Assembly (NCBI GenBank): GCA_030762935.1
Contig: CM060880.1
Coordinates: 14,935,001 to 14,999,000, forward strand
Reading direction: 5' to 3'
From: Hymenopus coronatus
Taxonomy: Eukaryota > Arthropoda > Insecta > Mantodea > Hymenopodidae
DNA length: 64,000 nucleotides
Shown: positions 44,476-56,166 of the stretch, piece by piece
Layout: every line of letters begins with the position of its first letter
Numbering within the stretch: the first letter of the stretch is position 1
Notes under the pieces: model-generated
What the model was told of the DNA's origin: nothing
Seen by the model: the letters and a program-made list of their open reading frames with translations, nothing else
Database searches by the model: none
Translations under genes and position numbers: made by a program

Positions 44476-45048
44476 TTTCTATTTACTTCATGCTAATCGA
44501 GATAAAGATTAGCAGAGTCGATCTTATTACTTACTTCCTTATAAGCAGAAGGAAAATAAGGGAATACACTAGGTTAAATCGATAGTCAAATGTTTTAAAA
44601 TGTGGTTGCTGTGGACTTGAAATCCGTTACTTTACGTGGTCAGGATTTGACAAGCTCCCGTATGAGAAAAGTTTAAATCTTTTAAAACTCGAAAACGGCC
44701 AACTCCACTATAAATTGTGTGCTTCCAAGGGATCTACATATTTTGTGTAGTAAGTTTTTGTCCAACTCTTACGGTTAACCAGTTATACAAAATTCCGCAA
44801 AATTCATCGAGAATAAAGAGGTCTTCAGAGGCTATTCCCAGAATATTCAAGATATACATTTTATTTGTTATGTAAATATCTTAAATATAAGAGATTTTAA
44901 TCAATATCGTTAGAGCTATTTTTGAAAATATCAAAATTTTCGAAATGTTTTCCATGTAAGGGGTATTTGGGGGTGGGGGATTTTTTTGGAAATCTTCGTG
45001 GAAGATACCGAACTTAGATATAAAGTTTGGTATTTAACGGACTTGTTG
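44476..45048 (-). mobile_element. Hl1 repeat, both ends missing
   Basis: TCTATTTACTTCATGCTAATCG to GTTTGGTATTTAACGGACTTG. Stops just before the TG tract. Confidence 0.8.
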
Positions 45049-45189
45049 CAGTTATCAAACATTAAAATTAGCGCCAATATAATTAAAAATCATGCAAAAC
45101 TCCAAAACATGTGAATGTTCTATCGTTTGTTTGGTATGCAAATTAAAAATCAGAGTGTTTTGCTCGTGAATTTGGCTTGTAAGTGTTTT
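45049..45189. other. Short single-copy spacer
   Basis: AT-rich lead-in to the minisatellite. No feature. Confidence 0.4.
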
Positions 45190-46095
45190 TATTGATGTTT
45201 CAGTACAACTTTTAAAATGGTATACTATATAAGCGTTCACATATACAAATATAAAACGTAAATATTCAAATATCCCTAGGGAAATCAACTTATAGAAATG
45301 TGAAAGCGGTGATTCTTGAAATTAGTAAGTTCAGACAGACGTTGATGTTTTATATGTAGTACGTTCCTGGAGAAACATTCTATATAATTGGTGCGAACAC
45401 ACAGATAGATGTTAATGTTTCATATACCTAAACATTCCCAGAAGAACTCTCTATATAACTGTGAAAACAACAAACAACTGTCCAGTGATTCTCGAGATTC
45501 ATGTTCACGCAGAAGGAGAATAGTTTATATGCCAAAACATATCAGAAGTAACGCTCTATAGAGCTGTGAAAATGCTAAGGGATTCATGCAGTGATTCTCG
45601 AAATCTGTACGTTCACATATACAGAAGAGATATCTTCTTTTTTAATTCAGGGAATGTAAATTATTTTTTTCAATTATTAAAATATTTAATGCTCCCCCTA
45701 TTTTAAAAGGATTTATCTTTTTTAAAAATAAATTATAATATGATTTAAGTAATAGTTATGAGTTAAAGGCATTAAAATTTTATATACGTAAATATTTCTG
45801 GAGTAACACTCTATAGAACTGTGAAAATACTAACAAATTCGTCTAATGATTCTCGAAATTAGCACGTTCACATATTATACAGAAAACATACATTAAAGTT
45901 TTTTATACGTAAACATTTCTATAGAACTGTGAAAATACTAACAGATTCGTCTATTGATTCTCGAAATTAGCACGTTCACATATTCAGAAGACAGACATTA
46001 ATTTTTTATATACAGAAATATTTCTAGAGTAACACTCTATAGAACTGTTAAAATACTAACAAATTCGTCCAGAGATTCTCGAGATAAGTGACATA
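45190..46095. repeat. Minisatellite, 108-bp period, about 8 diverged units
   Basis: The marker GTTCACATAT (or variants) recurs at 45235, 45329, about 45390, 45503, 45611, 45866 and 45974. Spacing is 108 bp for 45503-45611 and 45866-45974. The 255-bp gap at 45611-45866 equals one unit plus about 147 bp of inserted AT-rich sequence (about 45635-45775). Shared unit text: CTCTATAGAACTGTGAAAATAC, GATTCTCGAAATTAGCACG. Units at the right are more alike than those at the left. Confidence 0.85.
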
Positions 46096-46506
46096 TGGCA
46101 GATGATATGAAATGTTTGTATGCTGAGGACGATGAACGCGTCACATATACGGTTCCTGCACGTTTTCCCTCTTAGCCGGCTGAGATGATTTTTTTCTCTT
46201 TTCCAATTTTTTTGCCACTGCGGCCCCCATGATATGCAAATATAAAGGCTCTCTTTTGAAAGCGGGACCGTCCAGCCGGACATGCATTCCAGGAAGAAAA
46301 AAGCAAGAAGGGGTTGAGCACGGACCTTTCTTCCCAGTGGATGGACCAGTATCATGAGGAAGTTTGAGGGGAGTGCAAGACAATGCCTGTGTACTTGAGT
46401 ATTGTGTGTATACAGCACCAGATGTCCTGTCTGAGAACCAGTTGGCCTTCCGATATCCTTGTGCCCACACAGCCAAATCTATATCACGTTGTGCATTACA
46501 CTTTCG
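46096..46506. other. Single-copy spacer, GC-richer
   Basis: An octamer ATGCAAAT (46234-46241) is directly followed by TATAAAG (46241-46247). Overlapping frames of 67-120 codons on both strands have no recognised motif. No gene called. Confidence 0.4.
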
Positions 46507-47364
46507 AAAATGTGACGTGTTCCATTCGCATAGCTTTCTCTACATCTCTGCAACAAATTATTGTTAAAAAGCTCATTCTTCTATTTACTTCATGCTAATT
46601 GAGAAAAAATTATCAGAAATAGTCTTATTACTTGCTTCCTTGAAAGTAGAAGCGAAATAAGGGAGTACCATAGAATAAAATCATAGTAAAAAGCTGGTTG
46701 CTATGTAACTGAAGTTCCTTTGTTTGTATAGACAGGAGGTGACAGATTCCTGTATGAGAAAAGTATAAGTTTTTTTAAAGCTGTAACCAAATAAAAAGGA
46801 ATATATAAAAAAAACTATCACCTCCACGTAAAATTTTTATAACATAAATGGTGTGTTTTAACAAGCTCTACATTTTCTATCAGTGAAGTTTTTGTCCATC
46901 TCTTCCGGTTTAGCAGTTGTGCAAAATTCCGTAAAATTCATCCAGAGTAAAATAGTCTTCAGGGGCTATTCCCAGAAAATCAAGATATACATTTTATTTG
47001 TCAGCTAAATATCTTTAGCATACAATATTTTAATCAAAATCGTTAGAGCCATTTTTGAGAAAATTAAAATTTTCGAAAAAAATTCCTTTTAAAGAGTAGT
47101 TGGGGTGGGGGATTTTCTTGAAAATCTTCGTGTCGCATCTTTGAGGGTACTGAACCTAAATACCAAGTTTGGTTTTTATCGAACTTTTCGCGTTGGAGCT
47201 ATGCTGCCCATAGACACACATGGATATTGTTCTAAAAATGCTTTTTCTGAATTCAGGGGGTCTCAAAACATATATTTCCGATGAAATCTGGGTATCGAAT
47301 TTTGGGATGCATTACAATACCTTCTCTATACACTATGTACACAGTACGTATAGAGAAAGTAAAA
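46507..47364 (-). mobile_element. Hl1 repeat, full-length copy
   Basis: GACGTGTTCCATTCGCATAGCTTTCTCTA to ACGTATAGAGAAAGTAAAAA. The AC tract has shrunk to ACACACATGG. Confidence 0.92.
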
Positions 47365-47683
47365 ATGTGACATGTTCCATCCACATCACTTTCTCTACAT
47401 CTCTGCAACAAATTATTGTTAAAAAGCTTACTCTTTCTATTTACTTCAAGTTAATCGAGAACAAATTAGCAGAAATAGTCTTTATCACTTGCTTCCATGT
47501 AAGTAGAAACGAAATAAGGCAATATCATAGGTTAAAGTGATAGTCAAAAGCTGGTTGTTATGTGACTGAAGTTCCTTTGTTTGTATGGACAGGAGTTGTC
47601 AAATTCCCGTATGAGAAAAGTATAAATATTTTAAAGCTGAAACCAATAACAAGGAATATCTCAAAAACGACCAGCTACACGAA
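47365..47683 (-). mobile_element. Hl1 3' third, tandem to the previous copy
   Basis: GACATGTTCCATCCACATCACTTTCTCTA to GACCAGCTACACGAA, then truncated. Confidence 0.85.
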
Positions 47684-48529
47684 TACATACAATTGGTTTC
47701 TTTGGTTAAGTTTCAAATGGGCTCCTCTTGCGGAACATTGTTTGCAGCATTCTCACCTTCTATAAAATACATTTTATTTACGTACCCTTTATACAGAAAC
47801 GATTTCTGTTGAGATTAAAATATAACCTAACTTCGCTAACAGCAGCTTGGAAACAAAAAACAGACAAAATAAAAATTGTCACGTGTGCCAACTGTACATC
47901 ACTAAAGGAACCAAAACAGTAAGCGGAGTGGTTAGGGGGACAAAAGAAGTACTAAAAGAGCAGGAGAAACAGTTAGAAGAAAAATCGTGTTAACAAAAGA
48001 GGGCGAGAAATTCAACGAGCTAGTATAGACTTACACTGCAACGGCGCTAGTGGTCCGTAAACAATATATACCGCCGCAGTGTCCATTAAAACCATAACGG
48101 AGAATAAAATGGTTTCTCGTGATAAATGTTTAGCGCTTATCGTGAATCTATAGCTACAGAAAGTTATGTGTAGCCATGCAATAAAGAGTGGAGGGGGGAA
48201 CAGCGTTTTATTAGACGCTATATAAAAATAGTTATTACTATAACATGCACGTATATCAAAGAACGGCTAAACAGATCAAGTGTTCTTTGCACATTTCTTG
48301 ACAATAACCCACTATGTATATGACATTCAAATTTGCAAAATTCCCAGCGACGTTCTAATTTTATCTCCTTTTCGTTTCTACCACGGTCCTTATGCGATAC
48401 ACTCATACAACTTTCTCCACCTATTACCACTTCAAAGATATCGTTTATATGTTACTCTAATAATATAAAAGATTACTCTTATATCCGCTTTGCGTTAAAC
48501 ACGATTAGCCTTCTAGGTCTCATCCCTTT
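47684..48529. other. Single-copy spacer
   Basis: AT-rich with a GC-richer centre (48030-48110, containing GGCGCTAGTGGTCCG). No gene recognised. Confidence 0.4.
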
Positions 48530-48720
48530 AACCGAGCCCGGTGGCTTAGGCGGTTTCGTCTGTAACTGACATTCGGAAGGTCCGGGTTCGCTTCCCATCG
48601 ACCGTGCACTCTGACACTGAGTTTTTCTGTGGTTTTCCTGGGGCCGCTTAGGCGAATGCTGAGGTGCTGTATATCTACGACGATTCCTTTCCCTTCATTT
48701 CATTTCTCTTCTTAATCTTT
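48530..48720 (+). mobile_element. SINE (family 6), tRNA-like head
   Basis: ACCGAGCCCGGTGGCTTAGGCGG (A-box-like), GGTCCGGGTTCGCTTCCCATCG (B-box-like), TTTTCTGTGGTTTTCCTGGGG. The end is placed at the pyrimidine-rich CCTTTCCCTTCATTTC and is uncertain. Confidence 0.6.
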
Positions 48721-49187
48721 CATGTCGGAGGTAGGTGTGGCTACGCTGGTTGAAGCTAGGTGCCGTTGTTGATGCATCCTTCCGACGGCCTCCGTGGCGC
48801 GCCAGGGCTGCCATCTAGTGGCATTGTTAGCGCCTTTCGTGCGTCTCTGCGCTGGCCTGTGGTTTCCCCTCCTTGCATTCCTTCCAGGGGGGGGTAGGCC
48901 GCAATATATCAATACTGGGTAGCAGTTACCGCGGTGTCCCCCGCCGCTAATATACTCACACCTCATACCTATACAACATTGCTTTGTCACAAGATCTTAC
49001 AAGGTGCCATTATTACAGATCCAGCTATGATAATTTTAGTGAAAGTACATCAAAAATTAAAATATCAATGTTTCGGCTACCTCTCCCATAGGCGCAAGTT
49101 TGACAAGAAAACAAAGTATTTACAAATTAGAACGATTCACTAATAACTCTAATTCCTTGTAAATATTGGGGTAGTATTAAACGAGAG
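48721..49187. other. GC-rich then AT-rich spacer
   Basis: 48735-48960 is GC-rich and includes GGCTGCCATCTAGTGGC; it may be the continuation of the preceding SINE or another repeat. 48960-49187 is unremarkable. Confidence 0.4.
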
Positions 49188-49230
49188 AACACACAAAAAC
49201 TTACTACACAAAAAATATAGAACACGAATT
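49188..49230 (+). mobile_element. Hl1 piece before a SINE fragment
   Basis: ACACAAAAACTTACTACACAAAAAATATAGAACACGA; continues at 49277. Confidence 0.7.
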
Positions 49231-49276
49231 TTTTTTTTGGTAGTGTTTAACGCCCGCTTTAACTACTTATGGCACC
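49231..49276 (-). mobile_element. SINE family 3, 3'-end fragment
   Basis: A T run, then GGTAGTGTTTAACGCCCGC, TGGCACCACAGGCGG: the 3' part of the SINE at 34166 on the minus strand. TAGAACACGA to the left and TAGATCACGA to the right look like a 10-bp target duplication with one change. Confidence 0.7.
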
Positions 49277-49645
49277 ACAGGCGGTAGATCACGATAAAAC
49301 ACACAATTTATGTTATGTACCTTTTTTCGTGGAGTTGATCGTTTTTAAGACATTCCTTATTATTGATTTCAGTTTTAAAAAAAACTTATACTATTCTCAT
49401 ACAGGAATTTGCCAACTCCTATCCATACAAACAAAGGAACTTCAGTCACATAGTAACCAGCTTTTGACTATCACTTTAACCTATGGTACTCCCTTATTTG
49501 CTTCTACTTACAAGGAAGCAAGTAATAGACTATTTCTGCTAATTTTTGTCGATTAGCATGCATTAAATAGAAGCATAAGCTTTTTAACAATAATTTCTTG
49601 CAGGGATGTAGAGAAAGTCATGTGAATGGAACACATAAGGATTTT
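49277..49645 (+). mobile_element. Hl1 repeat, 3' half
   Basis: GTAGATCACGATAAAACACAC to ATGTGAATGGAACACATAAGGA. Confidence 0.85.
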
Positions 49646-49798
49646 TTTTTATTCATCATTTGGTCGATTTTCTCTTCGCTTCATGAAATCTTGGTTCCAA
49701 GTTATCTTTGGAGCAGCCACTTGTAACTTCGGTGCGGGTAGAGTTCATTATCAGGTGTGACATATGTAGTAGCAGGCAGATGATCGTTGAACGAAAGA
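49646..49798. other. Short single-copy spacer
   Basis: No feature seen. Confidence 0.4.
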
Positions 49799-50398
49799 CA
49801 AACTTTCTCTATACCTACTATGTACATAGTGTATAGAGAAGGTATTGCACTCCACCAAAAAATTCGATACCGAGATTTCACCGGAAATGTATGTTTTAGG
49901 GTTCCCTGTATCCAAAAAAAGTATTTTCAGAAAAAGGTCCGTGTGTGTGTGTCTGTGAACACGATAACTCAAAAACGAAAAGTCGGTAAAATACCAAACT
50001 TGGTGTTTAAGTTTAGAATCTTCTGGGATGCGACACGAAGATTTTGAGAAAAATCTCCCCACCCCAAACTACCCTTTACATGGAACTTTTTTTCGAAAAT
50101 TTTGATTTTCTAAAAAATGGCTCTAACGATTTTGATTAAAATATCGTATATTAAGGATATTTACCTGGCAAATAAAATGTATATCCTAATTTTCTGGGCA
50201 TAACCTCTGGGGGCTACTTTATTCTGGATGAATTTTGCGAAACTTTGCATAATTGATAAACCGTAAGACGGACAAAAACTTACCACACAAAAAATATAGA
50301 GCACGTTAGAGCAACCAATTTATGTTATATACATTTTTTTTCTTGGAGTTGATCGCTTTTTAGATATTCCTTGTTATTGGTTTCAGCTTTGAAAAACT
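49799..50398 (+). mobile_element. Hl1 repeat, 3'-truncated copy
   Basis: Palindrome at 49803-49846, TG tract 49940-49954. Stops at TTTCAGCTTTGAAAAACTTC, where an inverted 5' third begins. Confidence 0.88.
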
Positions 50399-50661
50399 TC
50401 AAAACTTCCCATCCCTGAAATATACTAAACTTAAATAACAAATTTGGTATTTTACCGACTTTTCGTTTTTGAGTTATCGTGTTCACAGACACACACACAC
50501 ACACACACATATACACACGGACCTTTTTGTGAAAATTCTTTTTTTGGATATAAGGGACCCTCAAACATATACTCCGGTGAAATCTCGGTATTGAATTTTT
50601 GGGTGGAGTGCAATACCTTCTCTATACACTATGCACATAGTACGTGTAGAGAAAGTAAAAA
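50399..50661 (-). mobile_element. Hl1 5' third, inverted
   Basis: ATCCCTGAAATATACTAAAC to ACGTGTAGAGAAAGTAAAAA; AC tract 50490-50518. Together with the copy to the left, both outer edges are 5' ends. Confidence 0.85.
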
Positions 50662-51199
50662 GTTATGTGAACACGATAAACAAGTGTTTTCAGTGAAACT
50701 CTCGCGTAGTTTCTTGCAGACTCAGAAGAGAATTATTCGAATCAAGAAACATTTCCCTAACAGAAGCTAGGACATTTTGCATAAGAACCAGATAACAGAG
50801 GAAATCTTCAACACAGCCCGTGTGACGAAAATATCTTTTGCAGTTTTAGCTTGTGTTAACGGAATGAATAAAGATTCGGTGAAACAGGCACGTATTTAGA
50901 GGTACAATGAACTGTAATGAGATTACAGGTGATGTGGTAAGCGCATGCGCATTACAGACAAGAACCTGTAGGTGGTAATTACTATAACCGGCAACTTAGC
51001 TCCTGAAAACATCAGCTGGTTTTTTTCACTTCTCGCTGGACCTCTAATTCTTACATAGCCACCCGGTGTTTAGCACGATACAATCTGTCCCTTCGTGTTC
51101 GCAAACAAAATACTATACAGGGTGATTCACTACACCGAAACAGGCCATCAGGAAAATCCTTACTCTGGTATATCCGAAATACATAGAGTACCTTATACA
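50662..51199. other. Single-copy spacer
   Basis: Contains TACAGGGTGATTCACTACACCG near 51115, reminiscent of DNA-transposon termini but with no partner found. No gene. Confidence 0.4.
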
Positions 51200-51305
51200 A
51201 ATAGATAGAAGTGGTATTGAATTCCATCCAAAAACTCGATATGTAGATTTCACAGAAATATATGTTTAGAGGTCCCCTGAATCTATAAAGAAGCAGTTTT
51301 TTTTA
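51200..51305 (+). mobile_element. Hl1 5'-terminal fragment
   Basis: AGATAGAAGTGGTATTGAATTCC to CCTGAATCTATAAAGAAGCAG, then T/A runs joining an inverted copy. Confidence 0.75.
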
Positions 51306-51996
51306 AAAAAGATTGATATGTTCCATTAACATGACTTCCTCTACATCTCTGCAACAAATTATTGTTAAAACGTTTATGCTTCTATTTACTTCAAGCTAAT
51401 TGAGAAAAACTTAGCAGAAATAGGCTTATTACTTGCTTCCTTGTGAGTAGAACCTAAATAAGGGAGTAGCATAGGTTAAAGTGATAGTCAAAAACTGGTT
51501 GCCATGTGACTGAAGTTCCCTTGTTTGTATAGAATATCTCAAACATGATCAACTCTACGAAAAAATATATATATCATAAGATAAATTGAGAAAACGAGAT
51601 CATTTTTATCTATTTCTTACGGTTTACCAGTTACATATGTAAAATTCCGCAAACTTCATCCAGAATAAACATGTCTTCAGAGGCTATTCCCAGAAAATTC
51701 AAGATATACATTTTATTTGAAATGTAAATATCTTAAATATATGAGATTTTAATCACAATCTTTAGAACCATTTTTTAGAAAATGAAAATTTTGGAAACTT
51801 TTTCCACATATTTTATCCACTTTCATTTTTGAGTTATCGTGTTCACACACACTCACGGACCTTTTTCTAAATTTTTTTGGATACAGGGAGTCCTAAAACG
51901 TCTATTTCCGTTGAAATCTCGGTATCGAATTTTTGGGTGGAATACAATACCTTCTCTACACACAATGTGCATAGTACGTGTAAAGAAAGTAAAAAA
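51306..51996 (-). mobile_element. Hl1 repeat, internally deleted copy
   Basis: GATTGATATGTTCCATTAACATG to ACGTGTAAAGAAAGTAAAAA. The GGGTAGTTTGGGG to TGGTATTTTACC block is deleted (about 51805). Confidence 0.85.
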
Positions 51997-52457
51997 GATT
52001 ATTCCTCAGTGTAATCCTGTAGTACATCATCCTTGATAAGTTGTTTTCGTACTACATAGAACTGTTCGAGAGATTCGAAATATGAACACAGCAGACGCTA
52101 CAACAGGTTGCACACATTGCTGGGGACTTGTTTGAAGGACAGTAAAAGTTGGTAACACGTATCTCTTTTGTATCAGTTGTAAATTAATAGTTGCGAGTAT
52201 TAAAGTTCCGACCCTCGTATCTAACCTTCCCAAAACATGTAGCAGCCGTGTTTTTACGTGAGTTGCGGTTAGCAATGCAACCTAAAACCCGGAATATCAC
52301 CAGATTCTAGTGGCTAATCCCAAAATGTTGGGAAAAAATGTGAAAGTAGTATTCTGTGTCTCCTATATAATGAGTACCTCGGAACTGGTTGATGCCACAA
52401 AACAGTTCTTTGAAATAAATAATGCATGTTAAACATATTTACATTTTGTATCTAGTA
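51997..52457. other. Single-copy spacer
   Basis: No gene or repeat recognised. Confidence 0.4.
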
Positions 52458-52628
52458 TTTTTACTTTCTCTACACGTACTACGTACATAGTATACAGAAG
52501 GTATTGTATTGCACTCAAAAAATCGATACCGTAATTTCTCCGGAAATATATGTTTCGAGTCCTCCTGAATCCAAAAATGGCATTTTTAGAAAAATTTCCG
52601 TGTGTGTCTGTGGGTAGCATAGCTCAAA
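52458..52628 (+). mobile_element. Hl1 5'-terminal fragment
   Basis: CTTTCTCTACACGTACTACG to GGTAGCATAGCTCAAAA (171 bp, including a short TG tract), joined to an inverted Hl1 3' end. Confidence 0.85.
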
Positions 52629-53253
52629 AATCTGATTAGTTCCATTCACATGACTTTCTCTATATCTCTGCAACAAATTATTCTTAAAAAGCTTATACTT
52701 CTAATTAATTCATACTAATCGAGAAAAAATTAGCCGAAATAGTCTTATTACTTGCTTCAGTAGAAGCAAAATATGGGAGCACCATTGGTTAAAGTGAAAG
52801 CCAAAAGCTGGTTGCTATGTGACTGAAGTTCCTTTGTTTGTATGGACAGGAGTTGACAAATTCTTGTATAAGAAAAGTATGTTTTTCAAAGCTGAAATCA
52901 ATAACAAGGAATATCTTAAAAATGATCATCTCCACGAAAAAATGTATATGACATAAACTGGGTGTTTCAATGTTCTCTTCATTTCCTGTGTGGTAAGATT
53001 TTGTCCATCTCTTATGGTTTAGCAGTTATGCAAAATTCCGTACAATTCATCCAGAATGAAGTAGTCTTCAGAGACTATTCCCAAAAAATTCAAGATATAA
53101 ATTTTATTTTCCAGGTAAATATATCTAATACATGATAATTTAATCAAAATCGTTAGAGCCATTTTTGAGAGAACCAAAATCTTCGAATTTTTTTCTACGT
53201 AAGAGCAGTTAGGTCTATACACTATGTACATAGACGTATAGAGAAAGTAAAAA
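52629..53253 (-). mobile_element. Hl1 repeat, copy with deletion near the 5' end
   Basis: ATCTGATTAGTTCCATTCACATG to AGACGTATAGAGAAAGTAAAAA. The region between TCTACGTAAGAGCAGTTAGG and the palindrome is missing. Confidence 0.85.
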
Positions 53254-53669
53254 TCACATGTATTGGATAGTATTTAGTATTTGTTTCCTTTTGTCAAAAA
53301 ACACTGTACTGGCATTTGACATCTTTTGATATAAAACTGTACGATTACAACTTTTGCTAATTAATATTACAAGCTTTAAAATCCAAAAATTCTTGTATTG
53401 AATATAAAGGATTTGCAACCAACCATGCATATACTCTGGACTTAAAAGTTTTCTTATCTGGATATTTAATATCTTCTGGCGGCTTATTGTATGTTTTGGA
53501 ACCTAAATAGATGCAACTATTTTGAGTTTTTTATAATCTAAAATAAGGAATATTTACATTTGATTTTATCCTAATAGCTTAATTATGTATATCGCTTCTT
53601 AATGTTAGGCTTTCAGAAGATTTGTGTACATATACTAAAATATCGAATAGTTAAAATACCTAGCTTAAT
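53254..53669 (-). pseudogene. LINE family A copy B, 3' part
   Basis: On the minus strand it encodes SDIHN, SNVNIPYFRL and YLGSKTYNKPPED, matching the C-terminal end of the LINE at 36403-37262 with more stops and shifts. No poly-A is visible at its left edge, where an Hl1 copy abuts. First of four pieces of one element. Confidence 0.7.
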
Positions 53670-53890
53670 AAAGATTTAGCCCAGCTGGGTGGTAGCGTGT
53701 CTACCTCATATTCAGTTACGGGCTCGAATCTCGCTTAGGGTGTTACCCGGATAAGTTTCTTTTTCTCGGGGTTTTCCCTCCTCCTGAGAAGGCGAATGTC
53801 GAGAAACATGGACCCCGAGGTCATTTGAGTATCACATCACTAATTTTATTTATCGTCCGATTTGATCAACTAGCTTCAAAGTCGATAAGT
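53670..53890 (+). mobile_element. SINE family 1 inserted in LINE copy B
   Basis: TTTAGCCCAGCTGGGTGGTAGCG, B-box-like GGGCTCGAATCTCGC, TTCTCGGGGTTTTCCCTCC, ending TTATCGTCCGATTTGATC. It splits the LINE between 53669 and 53891. Confidence 0.75.
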
Positions 53891-54001
53891 TACAATTGTA
53901 TAGCAACTTTTATAATTTTCTTTTGTACAGGGAAGATTTCACACATCTTATTAGTGCCTCCCCAAAGGATTAAAGCACATCTTATAATTTACTCAAAAGT
54001 G
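53891..54001 (-). pseudogene. LINE copy B, piece between SINE and Hl1
   Basis: TAATTTTCTTTTGTACAGGG..TTAGTGCCTCCCCAAAGGATT matches 36870-36950 of the other family A copy. Confidence 0.65.
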
Positions 54002-54915
54002 AAAAATCTGATGTGTTACACTCACATGACTTTCTCTAGCTGTTCTACAAACTTCATACATAAGATTTTTCTTCTTTCTGCACCTTGCTAATCGAGGTAC
54101 TCATTAGCACAATGTTATTATTACTTAGTTACTTATAAGTAGGAAAAAAATAAGGGAATACACTAGGCTAAAGCCATAGTCAAATGTTTTAAAAACTGTC
54201 GTTATGCGATTGTCATTACAAATCCCTTCTTTTCTTGGCCAGGAGTAGAACAAAAGAAAACCGCACACTCCCGTCTGAGAAAAGTATAAGTACTTCACAA
54301 ATGAAACTAATAACAATGAGTACCTCGAAAACTGTAAGCTCCACGAGAAAAATGTATATGACATAACTTGTGTATTTTAACAAGACCTACATTTTTTTGT
54401 ATAGTAAGATTTTGTCTATCTCTTACGGTTTTCTAGTTATGTCAAATTAAGCAAAATTCATCCAGAATAAACAGGTCTTTAGAAGCTATTCCCAGAAAAT
54501 TCAAGATATACATATTATTTGTCAGCTAAATATTTTTAATATACGATATTTTAATCAAAAGCGTTAGAACCATTTTTAGGAAAATCAACATTTTCGAAGA
54601 AAGTTTCATGTAAAGGGTAGTTTGGGTTGGGGGGATTTTTCTCAAAATCTTTGTGTCGCATCCCTGGAAGATGCTAAAATTAAATACCAAGTTTGGTGCT
54701 TTACCGACTGTTCGTTTTTGAGTTATCGTGTTCACAGACACACGGACACACTGACACATGGACACACATACATGGGACCTATTTGTGAAAATGCTTTTTT
54801 TGGATAGAGGGGACCCTAAAACATATATTTCCGGTGAAATCTCGGTATCGAATTTTTGGGTGGAGTGCAATACCTTCGCTATACACTATGTACATAATGC
54901 ATATAGAGAAAGTAA
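54002..54915 (-). mobile_element. Hl1 repeat, full-length copy inserted in LINE copy B
   Basis: GATGTGTTACACTCACATG to ATGCATATAGAGAAAGTAAAAA. The LINE is interrupted in an A run that aligns with AAAACAAAATACATAC of the other family A copy. No target duplication beyond the A run. Confidence 0.92.
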
Positions 54916-55277
54916 AAATACATACTTCTGACATATTCGGAAGGAGTATTCTCTCAGATTTCTTACTGAAAATAATATGATGGACAGTCTTTTTCAGGTA
55001 TTCAATATGAGGAGTCCAGGTTAGTTGCTGTCAACATGAACTGCTAGAAATGTGATAGAAATTTCTCTCTGTTTCAAAGTAACAAGAACAGTAGCAGTTT
55101 TATCTTTATTTAAGAGCATGCTATTTGCTCCGAGCCATTCAGATGTTTTTGTCACGATAGCTTCACATTGTTTATTCAATCTATTTGGGTCCTTTCCACT
55201 AGTAACAAAAGCCGTGTCATCAGCAAATATAGTAGCGCGAGTATGAATATTACTGGGTATATCATTTACTGCAATTA
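54916..55277 (-). pseudogene. LINE copy B, YADD-box piece of the reverse transcriptase
   Basis: The minus strand encodes IAVNDIPSN, FADDTAFVTSG (catalytic FADD box of non-LTR reverse transcriptases) and KTSEWLGANSMLLNKDKT, then after a shift the SWTPHIEYL region. Cut at both ends by Hl1 insertions. Confidence 0.85.
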
Positions 55278-56166
55278 AAAAAAAAATCTTATATGTTCCA
55301 TTCACATGAATTTCTCTATATCTCTGCAACAAATTATTTTAGAAAGCTTATGCTTCTATTTACTTGATGCTAATCGAGGAAAAATTAGCAGAAATAGTCT
55401 TATTCCTTGTAAGTAAAAGAGAAATACGGGAGTACCATAGGTTAAAGTAATAGTCAAAAGCTGGTTGCTATGTGACTTACGTTCCTTTGTTTATATGGAC
55501 ACGAGTTGACAAATTCCTGTATGATAAAAGTATACGTTTTTTTTAAAGCTGAAACCAATAACAAGGAATATCTCAAAAACGGTCAACTCCACGAAAAACA
55601 TGTGTATAACATAAATTGTGTGTTTTAAAGTGCTCTACATTTGTTGTGTGGTAAGTTTTTGTCCATCTCTTACGGTTTAGCAGTTATGCAAAATTCCGTA
55701 AAATTGACCCAGAATAAAGTAGTCTTCAGAGGCTATTCCCAGAAAATTCAACATATACATTTTATTTGTCAGGTAAATATTTTTAATATACGATTTTTTA
55801 ATCAAAATCGTAAGAGCCATTTTTTAGAAAATCAAAATTTTCGAAAAAAGTTCCATATTAAGGGTAGTTTGAGGTGGGGGGGATTTTTCTCAAAATGTTC
55901 GTGTCGCATCCCCGGAAGATACTAAACTTAAATACCAAGTTTGGTATTTTACCGACTTTTCGTTTTTGAATTATCGTGTTCACAGATACACGGACACACA
56001 CACACATACACACACACAAAAGGACCTTTTCCTGAAAATACTTTTTTTGGATACAGGGGACCCTAAAACATATATTTCCGGTGAAACCTCGGTATCGAAT
56101 TTTTGGTGGAGTGCAATGCCTTCTCTATACAGTATGTACATAGTACGTATAGAGAAAGTAAAAATG
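55278..56166 (-). mobile_element. Hl1 repeat, full-length copy inserted in LINE copy B
   Basis: Lies between the LINE codons for GPLSF and LIAVND, so its outer limits are set by the host reading frame. ATGTTCCATTCACATG at the left, ACGTATAGAGAAAGTAAAAA at the right. An extra 5' fragment follows. Confidence 0.92.

Noticed and set aside
46056..46476. Overlapping 111- and 120-codon minus frames
   Set aside because: One runs into the minisatellite; no recognised domain; no evidence to choose a frame.
51115..51140. DNA-transposon terminus (CAGGGTGATTCAC)
   Set aside because: No matching inverted end or target duplication found nearby.
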